Assembly (NCBI RefSeq): GCF_030848395.1
Contig: NZ_JAVDBT010000015.1
Span: 39,690 to 103,689, forward strand
Direction: 5' to 3'
Length of the DNA stretch: 64,000 bases
DNA from: Pseudogemmobacter lacusdianii
GTDB lineage: Bacteria > Pseudomonadota > Alphaproteobacteria > Rhodobacterales > Rhodobacteraceae
Part shown: positions 38,615 to 46,607 of the stretch, in pieces
How positions within the stretch are numbered: the stretch's first letter is position 1
Layout: the number at the start of each line of letters is the position of its first letter
Notes under the pieces: generated by a model
Databases searched by the model: none
What the model saw: the letters and a program-made list of their open reading frames with translations, nothing else
Told to the model about the DNA's origin: nothing
Program-made: the position numbers and the translations under genes

Positions 38615-39789
38615 TCCTCCTCCGCCAGCCTCGGCAAGCCCAAGAGCACCCGCTTCTCCGCCACGGTCAGGAAATCGGCCGCCCCGACCCGCGCCCATTG
38701 CTGGTCACGCTCCACCGCCAAAGCCGCGATCTGATCGAGGTCAGGCTTCAGCTCCACCCAAGTGCCGCTTGCTTGCCCCAGCCAATGCGCCAAAGCCGCC
38801 AGCACCCGCGTCGCCAAAGGCAGAACCGTCAGCCGATAAAACGCCCGGTTGGCCTCTTGGTAATTGGCGTAAGTCGCATCGCCCGGAATGCCGACCAGCA
38901 TCGGCGGCACGCCAAAGGCGATCGCGATCTCGCGCGCGGCGGCGAGCTTGGTCTCATGAAACTCCATATCGGCGGGGCTGAACCCCATCGGCTTCCAGTC
39001 AAGCCCGCCCTCCAGCAGCATCGGCCGTCCGGCATTGCGCGCGCCCTGATGATGCGTCTCGATCTCGCTGACCAGTCGGTCGTACTGATCCGATGACAAA
39101 ACCGACTGCCCATCCACGCCCTTATAGACAATCGCCCCCGAGGGGCGGGCCGCATTGTCCAAGAGCGCCTTCGACCAACTCGAGGCGGAATTATGCACAT
39201 CCACCGCCACCGCCGCCGCCTGCATCGGCGACAGCCCGTAATGGTCATCGGTCGGATGAAAGGCGCGGATATGGCAGATCGGGCTTTGCCCTTCGCTCAC
39301 CGCAAAGCGGTGCACCCGCCCGCCCACGGCGTAATCATAGCCCACCGGCCAGCCATCCGTTCCCGGCACCAAGGCCATCCGGTCGGGACGCAAAACATGC
39401 AGCTCTGCGGGCAATGCCTCCGCCCCCGCCACCGCCTCCAAATAGGCATTGCCGGCCAGAAGGAGATAGCCATAGACCGCCTCCAACAGCTCCGCCCGGC
39501 CCTGCGCCGCATTGGGCCGCGCCAAAAGGTCCAAGACCGGATGCACCTCATAGCGCCGCTCGGCATCTTGGCAGATCACCGGCAAAGCAGCCGCCGCCTC
39601 GGCCACCAACCGCACTGCCCGGTAGCCAATCGGATTGCCCTGAAACCCGGTCCGCGTCAGCGAGACCGTGTCTCGCGGGCTCCAAGCCACTCGCCCAGAG
39701 GCGCCCCAGGCCAGCACCCGCCCCGCAGCACTGGCCTTGCGCTCCACCGCGACAAGCGGGCCACCTCGCTTGAGAAAATCGAACACCAT
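38611..39789 (-). CDS. GTA portal protein (RcGTA g3-like)
   Basis: HK97-family portal, 392 residues, forming the dodecameric DNA gate. Recognised by GNPIGYRAVRLVAEAAAALP near residue 52, LLLAGNAYLEAVAG near 110 and AREIAIAFGVPPMLVGIPGD near 287. GAGGAG lies about 8 nt upstream of the ATG. It follows the terminase gene by 92 nt. Confidence 0.95.
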   Translation of the reverse strand: MVFDFLKRGGPLVAVERKASAAGRVLAWGASGRVAWSPRDTVSLTRTGFQGNPIGYRAVRLVAEAAAALPVICQDAERRYEVHPVLDLLARPNAAQGRAELLEAVYGYLLLAGNAYLEAVAGAEALPAELHVLRPDRMALVPGTDGWPVGYDYAVGGRVHRFAVSEGQSPICHIRAFHPTDDHYGLSPMQAAAVAVDVHNSASSWSKALLDNAARPSGAIVYKGVDGQSVLSSDQYDRLVSEIETHHQGARNAGRPMLLEGGLDWKPMGFSPADMEFHETKLAAAREIAIAFGVPPMLVGIPGDATYANYQEANRAFYRLTVLPLATRVLAALAHWLGQASGTWVELKPDLDQIAALAVERDQQWARVGAADFLTVAEKRVLLGLPRLAEEE

Positions 39790-39881
39790 TGCCGCTCCTC
39801 TTGTCGCCGCCTCGATCTAGGCAAAGCCCGACCGGCCCAAGGCCAAGGCCTTGGGGCGTGTGGTTGTCAAAACTGGTTGAG

Positions 39882-41225
39882 TTACAACGTCCGCAGCCCC
39901 GGCTGCGCCATTCGCCCGGCTTGATCCACCACCAAATCGGTCAGCGCCCAGACCAACGCGTCCAAACGGTCCGGGCTGGCCTGCCCCTTCCAGCCGGTCC
40001 GCGCCATCTGCATCATCTGGCCTTCCAGCGCGTCCAGATGGGCCAGATGCGCCACACGTCCCTGCTCGTACAAAGCCGCCACCGGCTCGGCCCGCAGCAT
40101 CTTGTTGCGCATCGCGCGCACGGCGCGGAACGGCACCAAAGGATCGATCTGACGGATCACGCCCTGCACCAGATCACCGCCTTGGTTGACCTCGGCCACC
40201 AGCCGCTCGGCACCAAACTCCTCCACCGCCGCCAGTGCCGCCCGCGCCCAGCCATCCGGGCTTGCCCCCTTGACCGAGCGGTCAGCCAGCACCACCGCCC
40301 GCCAGCGCGAGGGATCGCCGCGCGTATCTGCGCCTACCACCACGATCCCGCATTCATCCGAGACCTTGGTCGCGGTGACCGGCGGGTCCACCGCCACCAC
40401 CACACGCGTCACCTCCACCGGTGCCGCCGCCCGCGCTGCCGCGATCATCGCCACCGTCCACAAAGCATCCGGCACATCCTCGACCAACTCACCGAGCAAC
40501 TCTTGCCGCCCCAAGAGCGTGCCGCCAAACCGCGCCTGCACCTCCCGAAGAAAGCTCGAGGCCAGATAAGCCCGGTTCGCCTCGGTTGGCGCATGAGTGA
40601 TCACCGTCGAAGGGTTCTTCAAGATCGCCTTCAACACCTCAACATTGCGCGGCGTGGTGGTGACGATCTGCTGTGGGTTCTCCCCGAGCCGCAGACCAAA
40701 TTGCAACTGATCCCAAGTCGCCTGCGCTTTGGGCCATTTCGCCAGCTCATCCGCCCAGGCCGCATCAAACTGCGGCCCCCGTAACGCCTCGGGGTCATGG
40801 GCTGAGAAGACCCGCGCCTCAGCACCATTGGGCCAAACCAAGGTGTTGCGCGTCGAGATCCATTTCGGCCGCCGATCCGGCGGCGATGAGGCCAAGATCC
40901 CGCTATCGCCCAAGACCATAACCTCGCGGCCCTGATCCAAGGTCTCCGCCACCAAGGCCACACGGCGCGCCCGACCCGGATCGCTGGGCTTGGCGCCTTC
41001 AACCTGACGACGCACCCATTCAGCCCCAGCCCGCGTCTTGCCCGCGCCGCGCCCGCCCATCACCACCCAAGTGGTCCAAGCCCCCTCGGGCGGCAGCTGA
41101 TGTGGCAGCGCCCAAAAATCAAACACCCAAGGCAGCGCCAAAAGCGTCGCCTCGGACAACCCACCCAGAAAGGCGTCAATCTCCTCTGCTTGCGCGGAGG
41201 ACAGCCAGACGGCGCCCGATTTCAT
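39882..41225 (-). CDS. GTA terminase large subunit (RcGTA g2-like)
   Basis: DNA-packaging motor and nuclease, 447 residues from the chosen start. The ATPase Walker A is VMGGRGAGKTRAGAEWVRR near residue 53, and the Walker B region is FDAAWADELAKWPKAQATWD near 143; the nuclease aspartates are expected in VVVAVDPPVTATKVSDECGI near residue 277. In GTAs this protein packages short random chromosomal pieces by headful. ATGs at 41225, 41246 and 41300 are possible; I prefer 41225 (MKSGAVWLSS) because homologues begin near this point, but no start has a good ribosome site. It overlaps g1 by about 50 nt. Confidence 0.9.
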   Translation of the reverse strand: MKSGAVWLSSAQAEEIDAFLGGLSEATLLALPWVFDFWALPHQLPPEGAWTTWVVMGGRGAGKTRAGAEWVRRQVEGAKPSDPGRARRVALVAETLDQGREVMVLGDSGILASSPPDRRPKWISTRNTLVWPNGAEARVFSAHDPEALRGPQFDAAWADELAKWPKAQATWDQLQFGLRLGENPQQIVTTTPRNVEVLKAILKNPSTVITHAPTEANRAYLASSFLREVQARFGGTLLGRQELLGELVEDVPDALWTVAMIAAARAAAPVEVTRVVVAVDPPVTATKVSDECGIVVVGADTRGDPSRWRAVVLADRSVKGASPDGWARAALAAVEEFGAERLVAEVNQGGDLVQGVIRQIDPLVPFRAVRAMRNKMLRAEPVAALYEQGRVAHLAHLDALEGQMMQMARTGWKGQASPDRLDALVWALTDLVVDQAGRMAQPGLRTL

Positions 41226-41502
41226 CGCGCGCGGCGTCGAGATCATGCTCTGTGCCGGCTCCGACAGCCCCGGCAACCTGTTTACGGAGTGCTTCGACAT
41301 TTGCCCTTTCCCGAACCAGATCCATGCCAATCGCACGCAGATCGCGGATGGCCGCCTTGGCCACCTTGACCTCGGCGGCTTGGCCCGCCCGCAAAGCGCT
41401 CACCACGCCCCGCAGGTCGCGGATCGCCATCCTGAACAATTCTTCGGTGAACCCCACCACATCGGTGGGGATCTCATCCCCTTCGGTGAACCTGATGCTC
41501 AT
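41176..41502 (-). CDS. GTA small terminase-like protein (RcGTA g1-like)
   Basis: First GTA gene, 108 residues. MSIRFTEGDEIPTDVVGFTE then ELFRMAIRDLRGVVSALRAG are typical of g1, the terminase small subunit that feeds DNA to the motor without a strong pac preference. The ATG at 41502 overlaps the stop of a 32-codon leader ORF (ATGA), and GAGGTGGG lies 8-11 nt upstream. A GTG at 41535 in frame is a less likely start. It is the point where transcription from the putative CtrA-dependent promoter first meets GTA coding sequence. Confidence 0.85.
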   Translation of the reverse strand: MSIRFTEGDEIPTDVVGFTEELFRMAIRDLRGVVSALRAGQAAEVKVAKAAIRDLRAIGMDLVRERANVEALRKQVAGAVGAGTEHDLDAARDEIGRRLAVLRASRGD

Positions 41503-41597
41503 CCTGCCGCCCACCTCGCATGCCACCCTCCGCACGAGCGAAATGCAAAAAGCGGCACGGGGTTGCCCCCGGCCGCTTTCGACAGTTCTTCTATCAT
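41499..41597 (-). CDS. possible 32-codon leader ORF of the GTA operon
   Basis: ATG at 41597 opens a 32-codon frame starting MIEELSKAAGGNPVPLF and ending WAAG, whose TGA overlaps the g1 ATG by 4 nt, the same arrangement used throughout the cluster. A terminator-like hairpin lies wholly within it. The ribosome site is poor (AGGGC directly before ATG), so translation is not assured. No protein family recognised; if real it is probably regulatory. Confidence 0.35.
   Translation of the reverse strand: MIEELSKAAGGNPVPLFAFRSCGGWHARWAAG
41547..41579 (-). terminator. intrinsic terminator-like hairpin in the GTA leader
   Basis: On the minus strand AAAGCGGC-CGGGG, GCAA tetraloop, CCCCG-T-GCCGCTTT and TT: 13 pairs with a one-base bulge and a GNRA loop, ending in a T5 run. 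It lies 47 nt before g1 and 134 nt after mltG. It may end the fab-mltG message, but GTA transcription from any promoter further upstream must also pass it. Confidence 0.8.
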
Positions 41598-41658
41598 GCC
41601 CTAAGTGCTACATCAGCGCGGACGCAGAGTCAATTAAATTCATCAATAAAAACATGCA

Positions 41659-41690
41659 CTTATGAGCGCGCGCCATTAACTTTTCGTTAA
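41659..41690 (-). promoter_or_regulatory. CtrA box and -10-like hexamer upstream of the GTA operon
   Basis: TTAA-CTTTTCG-TTAA at 41676-41690 is a perfect TTAA-N7-TTAA CtrA site. On the minus strand CATAAG (41664-41659) is centred about 21 bp from the box centre, the geometry of a CtrA-activated promoter with the box over -35. CtrA is required for GTA expression in R. capsulatus, where the immediate activator is GafA. Confidence 0.65.
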
Positions 41691-41713
41691 CTACGCCGCA
41701 GCAAGCGCCTCAC

Positions 41714-42874
41714 TCACTCTGCCGCCGCTGCTCGCTCCAAAGCCCGGAAGGCCTCAACATTGCGGTTATGCTCGTCCAAGGTCACCGCAAAGACGTGGCC
41801 ATCGGCAGGGTTCAAGGTCTTGGCAACAAAGAAGATATAGTTGCTGTCGGACGGGTTCAGCGCCGCCGCGATCGCCTCACGACCCGGATTGGCGATCGGC
41901 CCCGGCGGCAGTCCGGAAATCACATAGGTGTTGTAAGGCGTCTCGCGCCGCAGCTCACTTTGCCGCAAGCCCCGGCCCAGCACACCCTCGCCCTTGGTGA
42001 TGCCGTAAATCACCGTCGGGTCGGTTTGCAGCCGCATACCTTGGTTCAAGCGGTTCACGAACACCGCCGCCACATCGGCGCGCTCCGAGGCGATTCCGGT
42101 CTCTTTTTCGATGATCGAGGCCATGACCATCGCCTCTTCCGGCGTGTCATAGGGCAGATCCGCAGCGCGCTGCGGCCAAAGCTCGGCCATCACGGCAGCC
42201 TGATCGGTGACCATTTTGGCCAAAAGATCCTCACGTTTGCTGCCTTTAACCACGTCATAGGCTTTCGGCGCCAAGGAACCCTCAGCCGGAACGGCGGCAA
42301 TCTCGCCCTCAAGGAAGGGCACTTTGCGCAATCCGTCCACCACCTGCCAGCTGGTCGCGCCTTCCACCACAATCACATTGTAGCGCAGATCGGCTTCCGC
42401 CACCGCCGCGGTATATTCCGCCGGAGCTTCCGCCGCCGGGTCGAACTTCACCACTTCAACAAAGCGCTGCGTCTCGGGGTCCAGCTCGCGCAACACCACC
42501 TCATGCGAGGCCACGCCGATGCGGAAGTTCACTTCCTTACCGCAAGACGAGGCGCCACCCGCAGTGATCTGCTGCAAGACCTCTTCCATCGAAGCGCCCT
42601 GCTTTACCAGATACGACCCGAACTTCAGCTTGTCCGAGCGGTCCGAGTAATCCGCACCGATCCGGAAGATCCGCGCATCGCTCACCGCGCCACGCTCTTC
42701 CAGATTGCGGCTCACCGCCGAAAGCGAGGCCCCCGGCTCAACCCGCAGGCAGATCGCTGTTTCCAGCGGCCCCACCTTCACGAATTCGTTTCGCCCCCAA
42801 GCAACCAAAGCCGCAGCCGCAATCAGCATGACGATCAGCAGCGTCAGCGCGTTGGAGGCGATACTTTTCCACAT
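41714..42874 (-). CDS. mltG: endolytic murein transglycosylase MltG (YceG-like)
   Basis: Inner-membrane enzyme of 386 residues that cuts growing glycan strands. One N-terminal helix (LTLLIVMLIAAAALVAWG, residues ~11-28), a LysM-like region, then the YceG domain with the catalytic glutamate in MVMASIIEKETGIASERADV near residue 256 and TVIYGITKGEGVLGRGLRQS near 293. It begins 3 nt after the fabF stop, the usual fabF-mltG pairing. The GTA cluster starts about 210 nt downstream. Confidence 0.95.
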   Translation of the reverse strand: MWKSIASNALTLLIVMLIAAAALVAWGRNEFVKVGPLETAICLRVEPGASLSAVSRNLEERGAVSDARIFRIGADYSDRSDKLKFGSYLVKQGASMEEVLQQITAGGASSCGKEVNFRIGVASHEVVLRELDPETQRFVEVVKFDPAAEAPAEYTAAVAEADLRYNVIVVEGATSWQVVDGLRKVPFLEGEIAAVPAEGSLAPKAYDVVKGSKREDLLAKMVTDQAAVMAELWPQRAADLPYDTPEEAMVMASIIEKETGIASERADVAAVFVNRLNQGMRLQTDPTVIYGITKGEGVLGRGLRQSELRRETPYNTYVISGLPPGPIANPGREAIAAALNPSDSNYIFFVAKTLNPADGHVFAVTLDEHNRNVEAFRALERAAAAE

Positions 42875-42877
42875 GGA

Positions 42878-44137
42878 TTACTTCACCCGGCCCAGAACAA
42901 GGCTGGCATTGGTGCCGCCAAAGCCAAAGCTATTGGACAAAGCCACATCGATCTTGCGCTTCACCGCCTTGTTCGGCGCCAGATCCAGCTTCGGCGTCAC
43001 CGCCGGATTGTCCAAGTTGATCGTCGGCGGAGCGACTTGGTCTCGGATCGCCAAGACGCAGAAAATCGCCTCAACCGCACCCGCAGCCCCCAAAAGGTGC
43101 CCAATGGACGATTTGGTCGAGGACATGGTGGCCGAAGCCGCCGCATCCCCCATAAGCCGCTCCACCGCGCCCAATTCAATGGTGTCAGCCATCGTCGAGG
43201 TGCCATGTGCGTTGATGTAATCCACATCCGCAGGCGAAACGCCTGCCCGCTTCAGCGCTGCCGTCATCGAACGGAAGCCACCGTCGCCATCCTCGGAGGG
43301 TGCGGTGATGTGGTAAGCATCGCCCGAAAGGCCATAGCCCAGCACTTCGGCATAGATCTTAGCGCCGCGCGCCTTGGCATGCTCGTATTCTTCCAAAACG
43401 ACCACGCCCGCGCCTTCGCCCATCACGAAACCATCGCGGTCGCCATCATAGGGGCGCGAGGCTTTGGTCGGCTCATCCGCACGTTTGGTCGACAAAGCTT
43501 TGCATGCGTTAAAGCCGGCAATGCCAATCTCCGAGATCGGGCTTTCCGCCCCACCGGCCACCATCACATCGGCATCGCCGATCATGATCAGCCGCGCCGC
43601 ATCGCCAATCGCATGCGCCCCGGTCGAGCAAGCCGTCACCACCGCATGGTTCGGCCCTTTAAAGCCAAACTTGATCGAGACCTGGCCGGAGATCAGGTTG
43701 ATCAGGCTGCCCGGGATAAAGAAGGGCGAAACACGCTTGGCGCCCTTTTCTTTGATCAGCACCGCCGTCTCGGCAATCGTGGTCAACCCACCGATGCCCG
43801 AGCCGATCATCACGCCCGTGCGCTCTTTTTCTTCCTCGGTCGCCGGCTCCCAGCCCGCATCCTTCACCGCCTGCGTTGCCGCAGCCAGCCCGTAAAGGAT
43901 GAAATCATCGACCTTGCGGCGGTCTTTCGGCTCCATCCACTCATCAGGATTGAAGGTGCCGTCGCTGCCATCGCCAAAGGGGATCTCGCAGGCATAGGTG
44001 GTCACGACACCCGAAGTGTCGAACCGCGTGATCGGACCTGCGCCCGATTGCCCGGCAAGCAGCCGGCTCCAGGTCTCTTCCACTCCGCAAGCCAGCGGCG
44101 TGACCATTCCAAGACCGGTGACGACTACTCGGCGCAT
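42878..44137 (-). CDS. fabF: beta-ketoacyl-ACP synthase II
   Basis: Elongates acyl chains on ACP. 419 residues. Catalytic cysteine in AVVTACSTGAHAIGDAARL near residue 167, histidines in YINAHGTSTMADTIELGAVE near 308 and SIGHLLGAAGAVEAIFCVLA near 344. The ATG at 44137 (MRRVVVTGLGMVT) is the family start with GGGGGAAG upstream; the longer frame is not real. It forms a unit with mltG and follows acpP after a terminator-like hairpin. Confidence 0.97.
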   Translation of the reverse strand: MRRVVVTGLGMVTPLACGVEETWSRLLAGQSGAGPITRFDTSGVVTTYACEIPFGDGSDGTFNPDEWMEPKDRRKVDDFILYGLAAATQAVKDAGWEPATEEEKERTGVMIGSGIGGLTTIAETAVLIKEKGAKRVSPFFIPGSLINLISGQVSIKFGFKGPNHAVVTACSTGAHAIGDAARLIMIGDADVMVAGGAESPISEIGIAGFNACKALSTKRADEPTKASRPYDGDRDGFVMGEGAGVVVLEEYEHAKARGAKIYAEVLGYGLSGDAYHITAPSEDGDGGFRSMTAALKRAGVSPADVDYINAHGTSTMADTIELGAVERLMGDAAASATMSSTKSSIGHLLGAAGAVEAIFCVLAIRDQVAPPTINLDNPAVTPKLDLAPNKAVKRKIDVALSNSFGFGGTNASLVLGRVK

Positions 44138-44259
44138 TAGCTTCCCCCAAAGGCAAACATTGGTTTTTTCGGTTGTTACACGGCAGGGCGAGACGGCGCA
44201 ACTGCGGCCCGCAGCCTGCGGCATCCGCTTGCCCATGCATCGCCGGCCCTGCCCATATG

Positions 44260-44288
44260 AAAAAGGGGCGCCCCTTGGGCACCCCTTT
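44260..44288 (-). terminator. terminator after acpP
   Basis: On the minus strand AAAGGGGTGCCC, AAG, GGGCGCCCC and T5; one U-G pair. Lies between acpP and fabF; read-through would supply fabF. Confidence 0.8.
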
Positions 44289-44328
44289 CCTCCCTTGCGG
44301 GACAGTCTGATCTCAGGCGACCTAAAGC

Positions 44329-44562
44329 TTAGGCGGCCGAGGAGATGAACTTCACTGCGTCGCCAAAGGTCTGGATGGTCTCTGCAGCGTCATCCGGGAT
44401 CTCGATGCCGAACTCTTCTTCAAAGGCCATCACAAGTTCCACGGTGTCCAGCGAATCTGCGCCCAGATCGTCGATGAACGAGGCAGTCTCGGTCACCTTG
44501 TCTGCTTCGACGCCGAGATGCTCGACAACGATCTTTTTCACGCGATCGGCGATGTCGCTCAT
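44329..44562 (-). CDS. acpP: acyl carrier protein
   Basis: 77-residue carrier for fatty acid synthesis. The 4'-phosphopantetheine serine is Ser37 in [20 protein letters not shown]. Acidic and highly expressed, with GGAAAGAAC before the ATG. It has its own terminator, consistent with an abundant monocistronic message in addition to any read-through into fabF. Upstream fabG is separated by 227 nt, which must hold the acpP promoter. Confidence 0.98.
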   Translation of the reverse strand: MSDIADRVKKIVVEHLGVEADKVTETASFIDDLGADSLDTVELVMAFEEEFGIEIPDDAAETIQTFGDAVKFISSAA

Positions 44563-44789
44563 GTTCTTTCCTCTATCCTTGCGGGGTGAGCCCCGGTCTG
44601 ATGGTCAGTTCCGCGCCCACAGTCGGGCCGTTCGACCGCAACTGCGGCCACTCGCCTCGAGTCTCCCCCGGCGAATTCTGCGCGCCTATAGCAACAGGCG
44701 CTTCATTACGCAAACCCTTTCCCACGATCCTCGGGGAAAGCTTTCCCTTGGCCCCCGCCATCCTATCCAGATTCTCAGGGGCCGTTGGA

Positions 44790-45527
44790 TCAGATCATCG
44801 CCATGCCGCCGTTCACATGCAAGGTGGAACCGGTGACATAGCCCGCTTCTTGCGAGGCAAGGAACAAAACTGCCGCGGCGATCTCAGCCGGCGTGCCCAT
44901 CCGCCCGGCTGGAACCGAGCCCAAGATGCCAGCGCGCTGCGCCTCATTCAGCTTGTCGGTCATCGCGGTCTCGATGAAGCCCGGCGCCACGCAATTCACC
45001 GTGATGCCCCGACTTGCGACTTCGGCCGCCAGCGACTTCGACAGGCCAACCATGCCAGCTTTCGAAGCCGCATAGTTCACCTGACCGCCATTGCCAGTCT
45101 GCCCCACGATCGATGAGATATTCACGATCCGGCCCCAACGCGCCTTCATCATGCCGCGCACCGCCGCACGGCAGAGACGGAAGGTCGAGGTCAGGTTCAC
45201 GTCGATGACGCTGGCCCAATCTTCATCCGACATCCGCATCACCAGCCCGTCGCGGGTAATACCGGCATTGTTGACGAGGATATCCACCGCGCCCATCGCC
45301 TCAACGCCGCGCTTGATCAGCCCTTCGACCTCAGCAGCATCCGAGAGATTGCAAGGCAGCACATGGGCGCGCTCGCCCAGTTCTGCTGCCAAAGTCTCCA
45401 ACGGCTCTACCCGCGTGCCCGAAAGGCCGACAGTCGCGCCTGCGCTGTGCAAGGCGCGCGCAATCTCGGCCCCGATGCCACCCGAAGCGCCAGTCACCAG
45501 CGCCGTTTTGCCCGTAAGATCGAACAT
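44790..45527 (-). CDS. fabG: 3-oxoacyl-ACP reductase
   Basis: NADPH-dependent ketoreductase of the fatty acid cycle, 245 residues. Cofactor motif TGASGGIGAEIARALHSAG at residues 12-30, NNAGITRDGLVMRMSDEDW near 87, catalytic Ser-Tyr-Lys in INISSIVGQTG and VNYAASKAGMVGLSKSLAAE near 150. The ATG at 45527 (MFDLTGKTALVTG) has AAGGAG 7 nt upstream. It is separated from fabD by an outer-membrane protein gene in the opposite direction. Confidence 0.97.
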   Translation of the reverse strand: MFDLTGKTALVTGASGGIGAEIARALHSAGATVGLSGTRVEPLETLAAELGERAHVLPCNLSDAAEVEGLIKRGVEAMGAVDILVNNAGITRDGLVMRMSDEDWASVIDVNLTSTFRLCRAAVRGMMKARWGRIVNISSIVGQTGNGGQVNYAASKAGMVGLSKSLAAEVASRGITVNCVAPGFIETAMTDKLNEAQRAGILGSVPAGRMGTPAEIAAAVLFLASQEAGYVTGSTLHVNGGMAMI

Positions 45528-45774
45528 AGTCTTCTCCTTATTGGAGCTTATTTCTCCGTCAGCTTCGTTCTTTAGCAGGGAAGCCCGCGGCTGACTACCT
45601 GCTGGCCCCGCTCCCAAGGCAGATGACAGCAAATGCACATGGCACCACTTGTGGTGGCCAAAGTGTCACGTCATTAACACGATCATCGACGAGAAGATTG
45701 TTACGCCTTTTTATGGTGCCATATCAAAGCCTAACAGCCAAATTCTGAGTGATAACCCCCCAAAGGATAAGATT

Positions 45775-46512
45775 TTGAAGAAGTGCCTTGCCTACGCCTA
45801 CAGCCTTTCCGCCCTGCTCGCTCTTGCTCCCGCGGCCGCATTCGCAGATCCGTCCAAGCCGCATGACTTTAGCGGCAAGCATTTTACCCTTTCCGTTGGC
45901 GGCACGGCCTCTGACACCAAAGTCACTGATATCACTGGCGAAGAGTTCGGAGAATTCGCTGTTCGCACCCCTGGTGGTGTGCAGTCGCTCAACGGCAACG
46001 GCTCATATTTTGGTGTGGCTCTGGGCTATAATGTGCAAAGCGGCGCCCTCATTTATGGCGGTGAGCTTGAGCTTGGCCGTCTAGACATCAATGACTTGGT
46101 GGTGCGTAACGGTGATGACGGTATTTATACCAAAATGTCGAATTTCATCGCTCTAACCGCACGGCTTGGCTATGCCAAGGATCGCACGCTGTTCTATGCA
46201 AAGGCCGGCCCGGCTTGGGCAAAAATCCGCAATGCGGGTGGCGAATTTGAGGGATTCGGCGAAGAGCAGTCCGACGGTTATTGGGGTTTTGACGGCGATG
46301 AGGCCGGCTTCGGTGAGGGCATCCGGAATGGCTACCTCCTCGGGCTTGGCTTCGAACATGTGCTGCCTTCGGGTCTCTCCTTTGTGGCAGAATATAACTA
46401 CGCAGATTTCGGAGCGGTCACTTTAGGCCATGTCGATGGCAATATGTCAGAGCCTTTCGCCTTTGAAAACGAACTGCATTTGGTAAAGCTTGGCCTAAGC
46501 TACCGTTTCTAA
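45775..46512 (+). CDS. outer-membrane beta-barrel protein
   Basis: Predicted eight-stranded outer-membrane barrel (OMP_b-brl type), 245 residues from a TTG start. The TTG at 45775 has AAGGA 7 nt upstream and gives a proper signal peptide (LKKCLAYAYSLSALLALAPA then AAFA-DPS). Barrel features: FTLSVGGTASDTKV, YFGVALGYNVQSGALIYGGE, FYAKAGPAWAKI, LSFVAEYNYADFG, and the C-terminal phenylalanine in LVKLGLSYRF needed for BAM recognition. The ATG at 45649 would bury the signal and is unlikely. Base use is less GC-rich than flanking fab genes, and it lies inverted between fabG and fabD. Confidence 0.82.
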   Translation: MKKCLAYAYSLSALLALAPAAAFADPSKPHDFSGKHFTLSVGGTASDTKVTDITGEEFGEFAVRTPGGVQSLNGNGSYFGVALGYNVQSGALIYGGELELGRLDINDLVVRNGDDGIYTKMSNFIALTARLGYAKDRTLFYAKAGPAWAKIRNAGGEFEGFGEEQSDGYWGFDGDEAGFGEGIRNGYLLGLGFEHVLPSGLSFVAEYNYADFGAVTLGHVDGNMSEPFAFENELHLVKLGLSYRF

Positions 46513-46544
46513 GGGCATATTCTTCCCCCTAGAACCAGCGTAAC

Positions 46545-46580
46545 AAAAAGGGCCGTGCAGTTCACCTGCACGGCCTTTCT
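46545..46580. terminator. bidirectional terminator between barrel protein and fabD
   Basis: AAAAAGGGCCGTGCAG, loop TTCAC, CTGCACGGCCTTTCTCTT: 10-12 pairs with A-rich and T-rich ends serving both converging genes. Confidence 0.88.
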
Positions 46581-46607
46581 CTTAAAGCGATGAAGCCTGC
46601 TCAGCCC

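Noticed and set aside
27573..41535. prophage
   Set aside because: No integrase, repressor, replication, lysis or attachment sites, and the gene order is that of the Rhodobacter GTA.
41535..41535. GTG start for GTA g1 at 41535
   Set aside because: It lacks a ribosome site, and the GGAGGG nearby lies downstream of it; the ATG at 41502 overlaps the leader ORF stop as other junctions in the cluster do.
41768..44140. 790-codon plus-strand open frame opposite mltG and fabF
   Set aside because: It is antisense to two certain genes; high GC at third positions removes stop codons. Residue make-up is Arg/His-rich without any domain.
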